From positions 62,001 to 126,000 of the forward strand of contig JAFPWO010000022.1 in NCBI GenBank assembly GCA_017394885.1: DNA of 64,000 bases, given 5' to 3'. Of this stretch, positions 19,093 through 28,118 are shown piece after piece (the stretch's first letter is position 1; each line of letters begins with the position of its first letter). Under the pieces are notes generated by a model. It made no database searches, was not told the DNA's origin, and saw nothing but the letters and a program-made list of their open reading frames with translations. The DNA comes from Lachnospiraceae bacterium. GTDB lineage: Bacteria > Bacillota > Clostridia > Lachnospirales > Lachnospiraceae. The position numbers and the translations under genes are program-made.

Positions 19093-19101
19093 AGTGTACC
19101 A
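19093..19101 (-). promoter_or_regulatory. Possible extended -10 promoter of the yhbY operon
   Basis: On the minus strand TGGTACACT fits the extended -10 pattern TGn-TAnnnT. Its -35 position coincides with the thyA -35 but is poor on this strand. The same 10-bp sequence surrounds the thyA -10 in mirror image. Confidence 0.45.
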
Positions 19102-19141
19102 GATATCCGTTTCGGTTGACCGCAGCCTCCCATATCTGGTA
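19097..19141. repeat. Inverted repeat in the yhbY/thyA divergent promoter
   Basis: Perfect 10-bp arms TACCAGATAT (19097-19106) and ATATCTGGTA (19132-19141), 25 bp apart. Each arm contains the TGG of one of two facing promoters. It may be an operator, or simply mirrored promoter elements. Confidence 0.7.
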
Positions 19142-19145
19142 TAAT
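19116..19145 (+). promoter_or_regulatory. Promoter of thyA-folA
   Basis: TTGACC (19116-19121), an 18-bp spacer and TATAAT (19140-19145), with TGG before the -10 (extended -10). The 5' leader would be about 24 nt with TTAGGAGGG before the thyA ATG. Confidence 0.9.
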
Positions 19146-19175
19146 TCAATCAACTATGTTTTAGGAGGGTACTGT

Positions 19176-20006
19176 ATGAGCTACGCAGATGAGCGATTCA
19201 TCGCAACCTGTAAGGATATACTGGAAAACGGGGTTTGGGATACCGATTATACCGTGCGTCCGCACTGGGAAGACGGGACCCCCGCTCACACGATCAAAAA
19301 GTTCGGCGTGGTCAACCGCTACGATCTGAGCAAAGAATTTCCGCTGATGACCCTGCGCCGCACCTTCTATAAAAGCGCGCTGGATGAATTACTGTGGATC
19401 TGGCAGAAAAAATCCAACAACATTCACGATCTCGGCTCTCATGTCTGGGATTCCTGGGCTGACGAGAACGGCTCCATCGGCAAGGCCTACGGCTACCAGC
19501 TCGGCGTGAAGCATAAATATGCGGAAGGCATGTTCGACCAGGTGGACCGGATCCTGTACGATCTGAAAAACAACCCGAACAGCCGGCGTATCATGTCCAA
19601 TCTGTACAATCATCACGATCTTTCTGAGATGGCCCTGTATCCCTGCGCGTATTCCATGACGTTCAACGTCTCCGGCCGCAAGCTGAATGCGATCCTCAAT
19701 CAGCGCTCGCAGGACATGCTGGCCGCCAATGCCTGGAATGTCTGCCAGTATGCGATGCTGGTCATGATGATGGCCCAGGTCTCCGGTCTGGAGCCCGGCG
19801 AATTCGTTCACGTCATCGCCGACGCGCATATTTATGACCGCCATATCGAAGCGGTCGAGTATCTGCTGAAGCAGGAGCCTTTCCCGGCTCCGAAAGTGAC
19901 ACTGGATCCCACGGTCACCGATTTTTACGCCTTCACCAAGAATTCGTTTACAGTGGAAAACTACCAGTATCACGACTTCCCCTTCTCGATTCCGGTAGCC
20001 ATCTGA
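19176..20006 (+). CDS. thyA: Thymidylate synthase
   Basis: 276-residue ThyA, which methylates dUMP to dTMP using methylene-tetrahydrofolate. The catalytic Cys is C157 in LYPCAYSMTF, followed by LNQRSQDM and the VIADAHIYDRH segment. Many ThyA have PCH at the active site; here it is PCA, a variant worth noting. The ATG at 19176 has TTAGGAGGG upstream. It is followed one base later by folA, which regenerates the folate it oxidises. Confidence 0.97.
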   Translation: MSYADERFIATCKDILENGVWDTDYTVRPHWEDGTPAHTIKKFGVVNRYDLSKEFPLMTLRRTFYKSALDELLWIWQKKSNNIHDLGSHVWDSWADENGSIGKAYGYQLGVKHKYAEGMFDQVDRILYDLKNNPNSRRIMSNLYNHHDLSEMALYPCAYSMTFNVSGRKLNAILNQRSQDMLAANAWNVCQYAMLVMMMAQVSGLEPGEFVHVIADAHIYDRHIEAVEYLLKQEPFPAPKVTLDPTVTDFYAFTKNSFTVENYQYHDFPFSIPVAI

Positions 20007-20007
20007 C

Positions 20008-20514
20008 ATGAATGCCATCGTTGCTGTTTCTGAAGATTTCGGCATCGGGCGGGAAGGCGGTCTGCTTTTTCCGCTCCGCGAAGACATGCGGTATTTCCGC
20101 CGCAGGACGCTGGGAAAAACGCTGATCATCGGACGGAAGACCCTGGATTCTTTTCCGGGCGGCCGCCCCTTGCCGAACCGCCGGCACATCGTTTTCACCC
20201 GCGACCCGGCTTTTGAGCGGGAAGGCGTTACGGTCGTTCATGATCTTGCGGAGCTCGCCGAAGCAGTACGGGACATCCCGGAGGAAGAGCTCTTCGTTGC
20301 GGGCGGCGGGCAGATCTACCGGCTTCTTCTTCCGTACTGCCGGACGTTGTATGTTACCCGGGTAAAGGCGCAGGCCGAAGCCGAGGTTTTCTTCCCCGAT
20401 CTGCGGGAGGATCCTTCGTTCCGCCTCATGAAGCGCTCGGCGCCGCTTTGCGAGAACGGGATCCGCTATTATTTCTGCGTATACGAACGGACCGATACAC
20501 CGGCTTTGCTGTAA
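20008..20514 (+). CDS. folA: Dihydrofolate reductase
   Basis: 168-residue DHFR, reducing dihydrofolate to tetrahydrofolate. N-terminal MNAIVAVSEDFGIG, the acidic catalytic residue D26 in LREDMRYF, then GKTLIIGRKTLDSF and the FVAGGGQIYRLLL NADPH segment. The stop of thyA and the start of folA are one base apart (TGACATG), so coupling is likely. Ends at a strong terminator. Confidence 0.97.
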   Translation: MNAIVAVSEDFGIGREGGLLFPLREDMRYFRRRTLGKTLIIGRKTLDSFPGGRPLPNRRHIVFTRDPAFEREGVTVVHDLAELAEAVRDIPEEELFVAGGGQIYRLLLPYCRTLYVTRVKAQAEAEVFFPDLREDPSFRLMKRSAPLCENGIRYYFCVYERTDTPALL

Positions 20515-20528
20515 AACCTCAATGATTA

Positions 20529-20573
20529 AACGGAGGGCCAAAAGGATTTTCTTCTTCCGGCCCTCCGTTTTTT
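20529..20573 (+). terminator. Terminator after folA
   Basis: AACGGAGGGCC (20529-20539) pairs with GGCCCTCCGTT (20559-20569), followed by a run of six T. It may also serve the convergent minus-strand gene that ends at 20585, though the T tract on that side is short. Confidence 0.92.
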
Positions 20574-20584
20574 ATGCTTCTGTA

Positions 20585-21640
20585 TTATTCGTCTTTCTTC
20601 CCGTCTTTTTTCTTTTCTTCGCGGGCTTTCTTTCTGGCCTCCAGTTCCGCTTTCCTTTCTTTCCTGTCTTTGATCAGGATCATGGCGATCACTCCCGCGA
20701 CCAGTCCGATCGGGATCAGCATCAGCCAATAAAGCTTGTTAATAAGATTGGCTATTTTTGAACTACTTTTACTGGTACTCCCGGACGGCGATGTCGTCTC
20801 CGCGGAAGCCTCTTCGGAGGGGGCATCTGTTGTCGGTTCCTCTGTCGTAATTTCCGAAGAAGTGTCCTCTTCCGTCTGGCTTTCGGTCTCTGTCTCGGTC
20901 TCAGTCAGTTCTTCGGTGGTCTCTTCTTCCGTCAGTTCTTCCGTCTCTTCGGTCGTTTCTTCTTCGGGCGTCTCAGAGGCTTCCGGTTCCGTAATCTCTT
21001 CGGTTTCCGTTTCAGGCGCTTCGGTCTGCGTCGTCGTCGGGGCGACCCAGGCAGTCGTGGTCGCTGGCGGGACCCAGGCGGTGGTCGTCGGGGCGACCCA
21101 CTGCGTGGTCGGCGGGACCCACTGGGTGGTCGTCGTCGGCGCGATCCACTGGGTGGTCGTCTCTGCCGTAGTTTCTACCGGCAGTGTCTCTTCCGGTGTC
21201 GCGGATTCCTCCGTGGATTCCGGCAGCGTTTCTGCTTCCGGTTCCGTGGTCGTTTCTGTCTCGGAGGTCTCCTCCGTCTGGGTAGTCGCCGGTTCCTCGG
21301 AAGTACTCTCCGTCTCCTCCGGCGTTGTTGATTCTTCGGTTTCCGGCGGGATAGTGGCCGGTTCCGTTGTTTCCGGCACGGCTGTCGTATCTTCCGCGGA
21401 AGTGGTCGCTTCCGTCGTCTGCGGCGGCGTCGGAGCGAGTGTGATCAGTTCGATCGGTTCTGTCGGCTCTGTCGTGGCCTCTTCGGTTTCCGTCGTTTCC
21501 GCGGTGCTTTCCGTTACGGTCGCTTCTGTTTCCTCCGGGCCGTCGTTCGGAACGCCGGAGGCCTTGACCGGCCGGATCAGGCCGGAAAGAAGGATCAGCG
21601 CCCCCAGTATATAAAAAACCTTGTATCGGAATACTCTCAT
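20585..21640 (-). CDS. Thr/Glu-rich membrane-anchored surface protein
   Basis: 351 residues. A signal peptide (YKVFYILGALILLSGLI, cleavage near ASG) is followed by about 240 residues made almost wholly of Thr, Glu, Pro and Ser. The middle contains repeats of APTTTQWV/PPTTQWV. Near the C-terminus are a membrane helix (about 300-320) and a lysine/glutamate-rich cytoplasmic tail. It looks like an extended surface stalk anchored by its C-terminal helix; no catalytic domain is seen. Function unknown. Confidence 0.8.
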   Translation of the reverse strand: MRVFRYKVFYILGALILLSGLIRPVKASGVPNDGPEETEATVTESTAETTETEEATTEPTEPIELITLAPTPPQTTEATTSAEDTTAVPETTEPATIPPETEESTTPEETESTSEEPATTQTEETSETETTTEPEAETLPESTEESATPEETLPVETTAETTTQWIAPTTTTQWVPPTTQWVAPTTTAWVPPATTTAWVAPTTTQTEAPETETEEITEPEASETPEEETTEETEELTEEETTEELTETETETESQTEEDTSSEITTEEPTTDAPSEEASAETTSPSGSTSKSSSKIANLINKLYWLMLIPIGLVAGVIAMILIKDRKERKAELEARKKAREEKKKDGKKDE

Positions 21641-21678
21641 AGCAGCCTCCTGTTTTGTGACTTTACAAAACTCTTTGT

Positions 21679-21708
21679 ATTATAATGACCCCGGGAGCCA
21701 TCCGTCAA
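21679..21708 (-). promoter_or_regulatory. Promoter of the Thr/Glu-rich surface protein gene
   Basis: On the minus strand TTGACG (21703-21708), an 18-bp spacer and TATAAT (21679-21684). The -35 overlaps the last codons of uvrC. Confidence 0.8.
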
Positions 21709-23627
21709 GCCTCGTTTTCATCCTTTGACAGTGCTTTTTTATTCTCTGTTTCTCTGACCGGCAATTCGCCGCCGTGGAAAAAGGCATACACGGTTTCCGC
21801 GGCGGCCCGGTTCATACCCGGGATATCGCTCAGAGTCTCCACATCGGCTGCTTTCAGCGCGTCGATACCCGGCAGAGCCTGAAGAAGCGCCTTTCTCCGG
21901 ACCGGGCCGATCCCCGGAATATCGTCCAGAATGGAATGGATCTGCGCCTTTCCCCGAAGGCTCCGGTGATAATCGATGGCAAAGCGGTGTACTTCATCCT
22001 GGATGCGGGTGAGAAGCTGGAACAGCTCCGAGTGCGGTTCCACCGGAAGTTCCCGGTCCCGGAAGAGCAGGCCTCTTGTGCGGTGCCGATCGTCCTTTAC
22101 CATACCGCAGACAGGAATAGCAAGCTGCATTTCCGCCAACATTTCCTGCGCAGCATGGACCTGGCCGATGCCGCCGTCCATCAGGATCAGATCCGGGAAG
22201 CGTACAAAAGAGTCGCCGCTTTCATATCCGCTCTCCCGCAGCATCTCCATTTCTTTCAGCCCGTGGCTGAAGCGCCGGTATAAGACCTCCGCCAGAGATG
22301 CCGTATCATTGACGCCTTCCACAAAACGGATCCGGAATTTCCGGTAATCATTCTTTCTGGGCCGTCCGTTCTCATAGACGACCATGGAGCCGACCGTCGC
22401 GAATCCGCTGATATGCGAGATATCATAGGATTCGATCCGCTCCAGCTTTTCCAGACCGAGAAGCTGTGCCAGTGCACGCTGCGCGCCGGCGGTCCGCTCT
22501 TCCTCGCGCCGGACCTGTTCTTTCTCCTGCCGCAGTTCTCTTTCGGCATTTTCCGCCGTGAGCTTCAGCAGGCCTTTCTTTTCTCCCCGTGCCGGCACTC
22601 GTATCACAGTCTTCCTTCCGCTGCGGGCCGAGAGCAGCCCTTCCAGCGCTTCCCGGTTTTCCGGCTCTTCTTCCACCAGGATCTCCCGCGGGATATACGG
22701 CGTTCCGCTGTAAAGCTGTCGGATCAGCTGAGAGAGGATCGCCGGCTTATCATCGTCGCCGGCCAGCTCCAGACGGCTGTGATCGCGGCCGATCATCCGT
22801 CCGCCGCGGATAAAGAACATCTCTGCCAGCCCTTCGCTTTCTTCGGCGGCGACGGCAATGATATCCCGGTCTTCGCCGTCGGTATCCGTGATCTTCTGCT
22901 TTTCGGAAAGCGTCCGGACCATTGCCGTCATATCGCGGTAGCGGATCGCTTCTTCAAAATTCAGCTCCGCGGAAGCGGCTTCCATTTTTTCTTTCAAATA
23001 CTGCAGTACTTCACCGTATTCGCCCCGGAGAAAGCGCCTGGCCCGTTCCACATTTTCTGCATAGGCTTCCTGCGGCACGAGCCCGGTGCACGGTGCCGGG
23101 CAGCGGTGCATTTCAAAGTTGAGGCAGGGACGTTCCTTCCCGATCGTTTCCGGAAGCTTTATCTCACAGGTCCTCAGCTGAAAGAGCTGCTGGACGAGGC
23201 GCAGCGTCTGCCGGACAGCCGTCACATTGGTATACGGGCCGAAGTATTCGCAGCGATCCCGCCGGATCCTTCTGGCCAGCATGACCCGCGGATACATTTC
23301 CTGTACGGTCAGGCAGATGTACGGATAGGCTTTATCGTCCATCAGCAGCGTATTGTAGCGCGGCCGGTGCTCCTTAATCAGATTGCACTCCAGGATCAGC
23401 GCCTCGTTCTCCGAGCTGACCGTGATCGTCTCAAACCAGGCGATCTCCCGGATCATTTTCAGGATCTGCGGGCCGCGGTTTACGGTTTTCTGGAAATAGG
23501 ACCGCACCCGGTGTTTCAGGCTCGTCGCTTTTCCGACATAGAGAATCTGCCCTTCCGCATCATGCATCAGGTAGACGCCCGGCTGATCGGGCAGTTTTTT
23601 CAGTTCTTCAGACAGATCAAACGTCAT
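21705..23627 (-). CDS. uvrC: Excinuclease ABC subunit C
   Basis: 640-residue UvrC, the dual-incision nuclease of nucleotide excision repair. In order: an N-terminal GIY-YIG domain (GVYLMHDAEG, LYVGKATSLKHRV), a central Cys-containing segment and UVR motif (LNFEEAIRYRDM), the RNase H-like 5'-incision domain (ESYDISHISG, LILMDGGIGQ), and a C-terminal helix-hairpin-helix pair (DIPGIGPVRRKAL, LSDIPGMN). The frame is open to 23747, but homology and CGGGAG support the ATG at 23627. Confidence 0.96.
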   Translation of the reverse strand: MTFDLSEELKKLPDQPGVYLMHDAEGQILYVGKATSLKHRVRSYFQKTVNRGPQILKMIREIAWFETITVSSENEALILECNLIKEHRPRYNTLLMDDKAYPYICLTVQEMYPRVMLARRIRRDRCEYFGPYTNVTAVRQTLRLVQQLFQLRTCEIKLPETIGKERPCLNFEMHRCPAPCTGLVPQEAYAENVERARRFLRGEYGEVLQYLKEKMEAASAELNFEEAIRYRDMTAMVRTLSEKQKITDTDGEDRDIIAVAAEESEGLAEMFFIRGGRMIGRDHSRLELAGDDDKPAILSQLIRQLYSGTPYIPREILVEEEPENREALEGLLSARSGRKTVIRVPARGEKKGLLKLTAENAERELRQEKEQVRREEERTAGAQRALAQLLGLEKLERIESYDISHISGFATVGSMVVYENGRPRKNDYRKFRIRFVEGVNDTASLAEVLYRRFSHGLKEMEMLRESGYESGDSFVRFPDLILMDGGIGQVHAAQEMLAEMQLAIPVCGMVKDDRHRTRGLLFRDRELPVEPHSELFQLLTRIQDEVHRFAIDYHRSLRGKAQIHSILDDIPGIGPVRRKALLQALPGIDALKAADVETLSDIPGMNRAAAETVYAFFHGGELPVRETENKKALSKDENEA

Positions 23628-23688
23628 ACCGGCTCCCGCGGATTTTTCTTTCCCGAAAACACAGAACAGATCGCTTCCGGTTTGTTTC

Positions 23689-23717
23689 AGTATATCAAAT
23701 CCCGGTCGAATACACAA
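23689..23717 (-). promoter_or_regulatory. Promoter of uvrC
   Basis: On the minus strand TTGTGT (23712-23717), a 17-bp spacer and TATACT (23689-23694). Leader of about 60 nt. Confidence 0.7.
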
Positions 23718-23753
23718 GTTGCCGGGTCGATAATGCGCCGGACACAAGAGGTC

Positions 23754-23782
23754 TTGCCAAAGTGAGAAAAATAAGGTATATT
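23754..23782 (+). promoter_or_regulatory. Promoter of the L,D-transpeptidase gene
   Basis: TTGCCA (23754-23759), a 17-bp spacer and TATATT (23777-23782). The hyp genes may be read from it too, since no terminator is evident up to hypF. Confidence 0.7.
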
Positions 23783-23830
23783 ATTTCGGTAAAATTCCAG
23801 CGAATACAATAACTGTGATGAGGAAGCTGT

Positions 23831-25240
23831 ATGTCAGATATCAATAACAATTTGCCTGCGGAGCCGTCGGAAGAAAAACTCCCCGCCGAACCGATCCCGG
23901 AAGAGATCGCCGGTTCCGCTGCGGAAAATCCAGCCGAATCTCTGCCCGGGGATACGCTTCCCGAAGAGTCCGTTCCTGAAGATTCTCTTTCCGAAGAATC
24001 GCTTTCTGCGGCGCAGGCTGACGATATTCCGGAAGAGGAAACCGGTTCCGTATCTGAAGAAAACGATGCGGATGAAGAAGCCGCTCCCGCAGAGGAAAAT
24101 ACTCCGGAGGAAGCCGAAGAAACTGCCTCCGAAGAGGAGGAGCCTCTGCCCCGCAGCGGAAGCCGGACCGGGCGGATCCTGATGTACGCTTTCTTTATCC
24201 TTCTTGCTTTTCTGGCGATCTATATGACCGCCTCGGCTATCTATGCTTCCAAGAGCGGGAAAAGCTTTGATCCTTTCGGCTTCCTCAAAGGCAGCAAGCC
24301 GACGCTTCCCCAGCTTCCGGTGGTTTCTATCGTTCCGACGCAGCCGACGACGCTGCCGACGCAGATCCCGGTGAACCCGGCCGATCTTTCCGAGGAATCC
24401 TTATCGGAGGCGGTCGAATCTCTGCTGACTTCCGAGCCGGTGCTTTCTTCGGAAGAAACCGTTCTTCCGGAAGACACCTCTTTCTCCGAGGAGGAAAGCT
24501 CCTCCGAAACAGAGGCTGTGACATCGGAAGAAAGCTCCGCGACCGAAGAGCCAACCACAGAAGAGATCACGACCGAAGAACTGACTTCGGAAGAAACGGA
24601 AGAACCGACCACGCCTTCCGAAACCCAGGATCCCCTGGATCTTCTGACTCATCTGAATGCCGCCGGCATGACGGAGGAAGAACTGGTCGGAACGCAGCTG
24701 ATCGTGGTCCAGTCCTCCGATACGGCGGACTGCAAGCTGTATTTCTTCGAAAAAACGGAGGATGGCTGGACCGTATCTCCCGCCGTCAGTGCGACCAAGG
24801 GCGTACTCGGCCGGGGCGGCCTCAAGAAAGACAAACAGGAGGGCGACAACTGCACGCCGATCGGGTATTTCCTGCTCGGGCCGGCTTACGGCGCCGCGGA
24901 AAGCGCCCTGACCGCACTGGATTATCACCAGATCATCGATGGCGACGTATGGGTCACCGACCCTTCCTCCTCCCATTACAATCAGCTCTGCCGCCGGAAT
25001 CAGGCGGACGCGGACTGGCAGGGCTGTGAGGACATGTACGCGCTGCTGCGATTCTATAAATACTGCATCCTGATCAACTATAATACCGATCCGGTCGTTC
25101 CGGGCGCCGGCAGCGCCATTTTCCTGCACGTACAGGACGATGTGGATACCTCCGGCTGCGTCAGCACCTCCGAGGCGATCATGTTCGCCATCTTCGGCTG
25201 GCTGGATCCCGCGAACGAACCGCATATACTGATTTACTGA
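23831..25240 (+). CDS. Membrane-anchored L,D-transpeptidase (YkuD-like)
   Basis: 469 residues. An acidic, Glu/Pro/Ser-rich cytoplasmic N-terminus of about 110 residues is followed by a membrane helix near 115-137 (ILMYAFFILLAFLAIYMTA), a low-complexity Ser/Thr/Glu stalk (about 170-270), and a C-terminal YkuD-type domain. GDNCTPIGYFLLG is the family's substrate-cleft segment, and H433 with C443 in LHVQDDVDTSGC are the catalytic pair. L,D-transpeptidases make 3-3 crosslinks or attach proteins to peptidoglycan. Two bases separate it from the next gene. Confidence 0.85.
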   Translation: MSDINNNLPAEPSEEKLPAEPIPEEIAGSAAENPAESLPGDTLPEESVPEDSLSEESLSAAQADDIPEEETGSVSEENDADEEAAPAEENTPEEAEETASEEEEPLPRSGSRTGRILMYAFFILLAFLAIYMTASAIYASKSGKSFDPFGFLKGSKPTLPQLPVVSIVPTQPTTLPTQIPVNPADLSEESLSEAVESLLTSEPVLSSEETVLPEDTSFSEEESSSETEAVTSEESSATEEPTTEEITTEELTSEETEEPTTPSETQDPLDLLTHLNAAGMTEEELVGTQLIVVQSSDTADCKLYFFEKTEDGWTVSPAVSATKGVLGRGGLKKDKQEGDNCTPIGYFLLGPAYGAAESALTALDYHQIIDGDVWVTDPSSSHYNQLCRRNQADADWQGCEDMYALLRFYKYCILINYNTDPVVPGAGSAIFLHVQDDVDTSGCVSTSEAIMFAIFGWLDPANEPHILIY

Positions 25241-25241
25241 T

Positions 25242-25712
25242 ATGAAAATGAAACCGATCACCCATCCGGTGCTGTTTTACGTTCTGAATTTTACCTGGGG
25301 GCTGCTGCTCAATATCGGCGGCCTTCTTGCGGCGCTTGTCATGCTCGTCAGCGGCCATAAACCGCACCGCTGGGGTCCCTGCTTCTATTTTGAAGCCGGG
25401 GAAAACTGGGGCGGCTGCGAATGGGGGATCTTTTTTATCACCAATAAAAATCCCAGTATCCGCATCCGCAATCATGAAATGGGCCACGCGATGCAGAATT
25501 GTTATCTCGGGCCGATCATGCCTTTCCTCATATGCTTTCCTTCCACGATCCGCTACTGGACCAGGCGGGTGGAGGAAGACGTCATGAAAAAGGAGCTCAA
25601 AACCTCCTATGACAGCATCTGGTTTGAAGGGCAGGCGACCCGCCTCGGCTATGCATACTGGGAAGAACTGCGGAGAAAATCCGCGGCTGTCAATCCGGAC
25701 GATACAGAATAA
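25242..25712 (+). CDS. Small membrane protein with an HEXXH metalloprotease-like motif
   Basis: 156 residues. A hydrophobic N-terminus (about 9-37) forms one membrane helix or a hairpin. NHEMGH (H78, E79, H82) matches the zinc-binding HEXXH pattern, and E129 in WFEGQA could be the third ligand. A second hydrophobic stretch (PIMPFLICFP) follows the motif. I do not recognise a named family; a small membrane zinc peptidase is the best guess. It is probably cotranscribed with the L,D-transpeptidase, 1 bp upstream. Confidence 0.65.
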   Translation: MKMKPITHPVLFYVLNFTWGLLLNIGGLLAALVMLVSGHKPHRWGPCFYFEAGENWGGCEWGIFFITNKNPSIRIRNHEMGHAMQNCYLGPIMPFLICFPSTIRYWTRRVEEDVMKKELKTSYDSIWFEGQATRLGYAYWEELRRKSAAVNPDDTE

Positions 25713-25740
25713 TCGAAAAACGCAGAAAGGAGGCCGGCCC

Positions 25741-28101
25741 ATGCCGCGAACAGGCGTACATATTCAGGTCCGCGGCGTGGTACAGGGCGTCGGCTTTAGG
25801 CCTTTCATTCATAAGCAGATCACGGATCATACGCTCTGCGGCACCATCCGCAACACCTCGGAGGGAGTCGAGATGGAGATCGAGGGCGAAGAATCCGCGG
25901 TCCGTCTTTTTATTAAGGAACTGAAGAGCCGCGCTCCCGCCCTGGCCGTGATCCGTGAAGTTTCTGCCGAATATTACACAGATTTAAAAAACTTTATAGA
26001 TTTTCAGATCATCCCGAGCCGGGTGCTTCCGATGCGGAACACCCTGATCTCACCGGATGTCGCTCTCTGCGACGACTGCCGGCGGGAGCTGTTTGATCCG
26101 TCCGACCGCCGTTTCCGCTATCCGTTTATCAACTGCACCAACTGCGGGCCGCGATTTACGATCATCAAAGACGTGCCTTATGACAGGCCCCTGACGACCA
26201 TGGGCCGTTTTGCGATGTGCGAAAGCTGCGAAGCGGAGTACCATACCATCACCGACCGCCGTTATCACGCCCAACCGGTCTGCTGCCCCGACTGCGGCCC
26301 TCAGCTTGAATACTATGGAAGCGATGCGGCTTCCCCTGCCGCGTCAGGTGAGGAAGCCCTGGCAAAGGCGATCGATCTGTTAAACCGCGGCGGTATCCTG
26401 GCCGTAAAAGGGCTCGGCGGCATCCATCTGGCCTGCCGGATCGACGATCCTTCCATCGCGCAGACGCTTCGCCGCCGCAAGCAGCGGGACGAAAAGCCTT
26501 TTGCCGTTATGTGCCGCGATCTTGACACGGTCAGGAAATACTGTATCGTGAGTCCTGATGAAGAGGCGATCCTCTGCGGCCACACCCGTCCGATCGTGCT
26601 TCTCCGGAAAAAAGAGAAAACCGCTCTTCTTTCCATCAGCGACAATCACCGTATCGGCGTCATGCTGCCTTACACCCCGCTCCACGAGCTTCTCCTTTCG
26701 GACGGGCCGGATTGCCTCATCATGACCAGCGCGAACCTTTCCGACGAGCCGATCCTTTATCAGAATGAGGAAGCGCTGACGGCTCTTTCCGGAATCGCGG
26801 ACGGCTTCCTTCTGCATAATCGGGATATCTTTGTCCGCTGCGACGATTCCCTCTGCTGGGTCGCAGAAGGGAAAGAATACTTTGCCCGCCGCAGCCGCGG
26901 CTACGCACCTTTCCCGGTTACTGTCAAAGAACATTTTTCGCACACCGTTCTGGCCTGCGGCGCCGAACAGAAAGCCTCGTTTGCGATTTCGAAGGGAGAC
27001 AATCTATTCCTGAGCCAGCATATCGGCGATCTGAAGAATATCGCGACGCTGCAGCATTACGAAAGCCAGATCCGTCACTTTGAACGGCTTTTCGACCTGA
27101 AGCCGGCTGCGCTTGCCTGCGACCTGCATCCGGATTATTTATCCACCGAATACGCGCAGGGCCGCGCTGCCAAAGACGCGCTGCCGCTGATCCCGGTGCA
27201 GCATCATCACGCCCACCTGGTCTCCTGCCTGGTCGATCATGACCGGCAGGGCCCGGCACTCGGCATCATCTGGGACGGAACCGGGTACGGCACCGACGGG
27301 ACGGTCTGGGGCGGAGAATTCCTGCTCGGCGACGCTGACGGCTTCGAAAGAGCCGCTTCTCTCCGGCCCTTCCGCCTTCCGGGCGGAGACCGCTGCACAG
27401 AAGAGATCTGGCGGATCGCCGCCTCCCTGATTTTGGACGCGCTCAGCTGGAATGAAACGCCGCAGGCCGATGAGCTGCTGGAAGACCAGCTTGCCAAAGA
27501 AGAACGCCGGAACGCGCTGCAGAAATCCCTGTCGGGGCTTACCGATCCGGCCCGGCTCGCGCAGCTTACCGCCCAGCTGAACGCATCTCTCAACTGCCCG
27601 CGCACCACCAGCATGGGCCGCCTCTTTGACGGCGTCTCGGCGATTCTGGGCATCCGGAGCGAGGCCGGCTATGAAGGACAGGCTGCCATTTTGCTGGAGG
27701 CGGCCGCCGATGAGAAGGAAGACGGCGTATTCCCGTATCAGATCCTTTCCGGAGAAGGCCGTCTGCTCCTGGACGAGCGTCCGCTGGTCACCGTTCTCTG
27801 CGTAGCGCTTCAGCGCGGCTGCGCAGTAGCTTCACCGCAGCTGGCCGCCCGTTTTATGAATACCCTGGTCCGGATGGCTGCGGACTGTGCCGGCCGGATC
27901 CGGAAAGAAAGCGGCATCGAAACCGCCGCCCTGTCCGGCGGCTGCATGCAGAATCAGTACCTTTTGAAACATCTGACCGATACGCTTTCTTCGGAGAGCT
28001 TTACCGTCCTTCATCATGAAAGGCTTTCCTGCAATGACGAAGGGATCGCGGCCGGCCAGCTGGCCGTAGCCGAAGCATGGCTGAAGAAAGCCGGATTATA
28101 A
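25741..28101 (+). CDS. hypF: Carbamoyltransferase HypF
   Basis: 786 residues. HypF makes the thiocarbamoyl group on HypE that becomes the CN ligands of [NiFe] hydrogenase. In order: an acylphosphatase domain (VRGVVQGVGFRPF), two C4 zinc fingers (CDDCRRELF to CTNCGPRF; CESCEAEYH to CCPDCGPQ), a YrdC-like domain (LAVKGLGGIHLACR), and a Kae1-like domain (HHHAHLVSCLVDH, ALSGGCMQN). The ATG at 25741 has AAAGGAGG; the upstream open frame lies over the previous gene. First of hypFCDE. Confidence 0.97.
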   Translation: MPRTGVHIQVRGVVQGVGFRPFIHKQITDHTLCGTIRNTSEGVEMEIEGEESAVRLFIKELKSRAPALAVIREVSAEYYTDLKNFIDFQIIPSRVLPMRNTLISPDVALCDDCRRELFDPSDRRFRYPFINCTNCGPRFTIIKDVPYDRPLTTMGRFAMCESCEAEYHTITDRRYHAQPVCCPDCGPQLEYYGSDAASPAASGEEALAKAIDLLNRGGILAVKGLGGIHLACRIDDPSIAQTLRRRKQRDEKPFAVMCRDLDTVRKYCIVSPDEEAILCGHTRPIVLLRKKEKTALLSISDNHRIGVMLPYTPLHELLLSDGPDCLIMTSANLSDEPILYQNEEALTALSGIADGFLLHNRDIFVRCDDSLCWVAEGKEYFARRSRGYAPFPVTVKEHFSHTVLACGAEQKASFAISKGDNLFLSQHIGDLKNIATLQHYESQIRHFERLFDLKPAALACDLHPDYLSTEYAQGRAAKDALPLIPVQHHHAHLVSCLVDHDRQGPALGIIWDGTGYGTDGTVWGGEFLLGDADGFERAASLRPFRLPGGDRCTEEIWRIAASLILDALSWNETPQADELLEDQLAKEERRNALQKSLSGLTDPARLAQLTAQLNASLNCPRTTSMGRLFDGVSAILGIRSEAGYEGQAAILLEAAADEKEDGVFPYQILSGEGRLLLDERPLVTVLCVALQRGCAVASPQLAARFMNTLVRMAADCAGRIRKESGIETAALSGGCMQNQYLLKHLTDTLSSESFTVLHHERLSCNDEGIAAGQLAVAEAWLKKAGL

Positions 28102-28118
28102 TATCGAACGGAGTCATT

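Noticed and set aside
20736..21614. Ser/Val-rich 292-residue plus-strand frame
   Set aside because: Its composition is the exact complement of the Thr/Glu-rich gene on the other strand.
22413..23765. 450-residue plus-strand open frame opposite uvrC
   Set aside because: It is antisense to conserved UvrC domains and shows no recognisable protein features.
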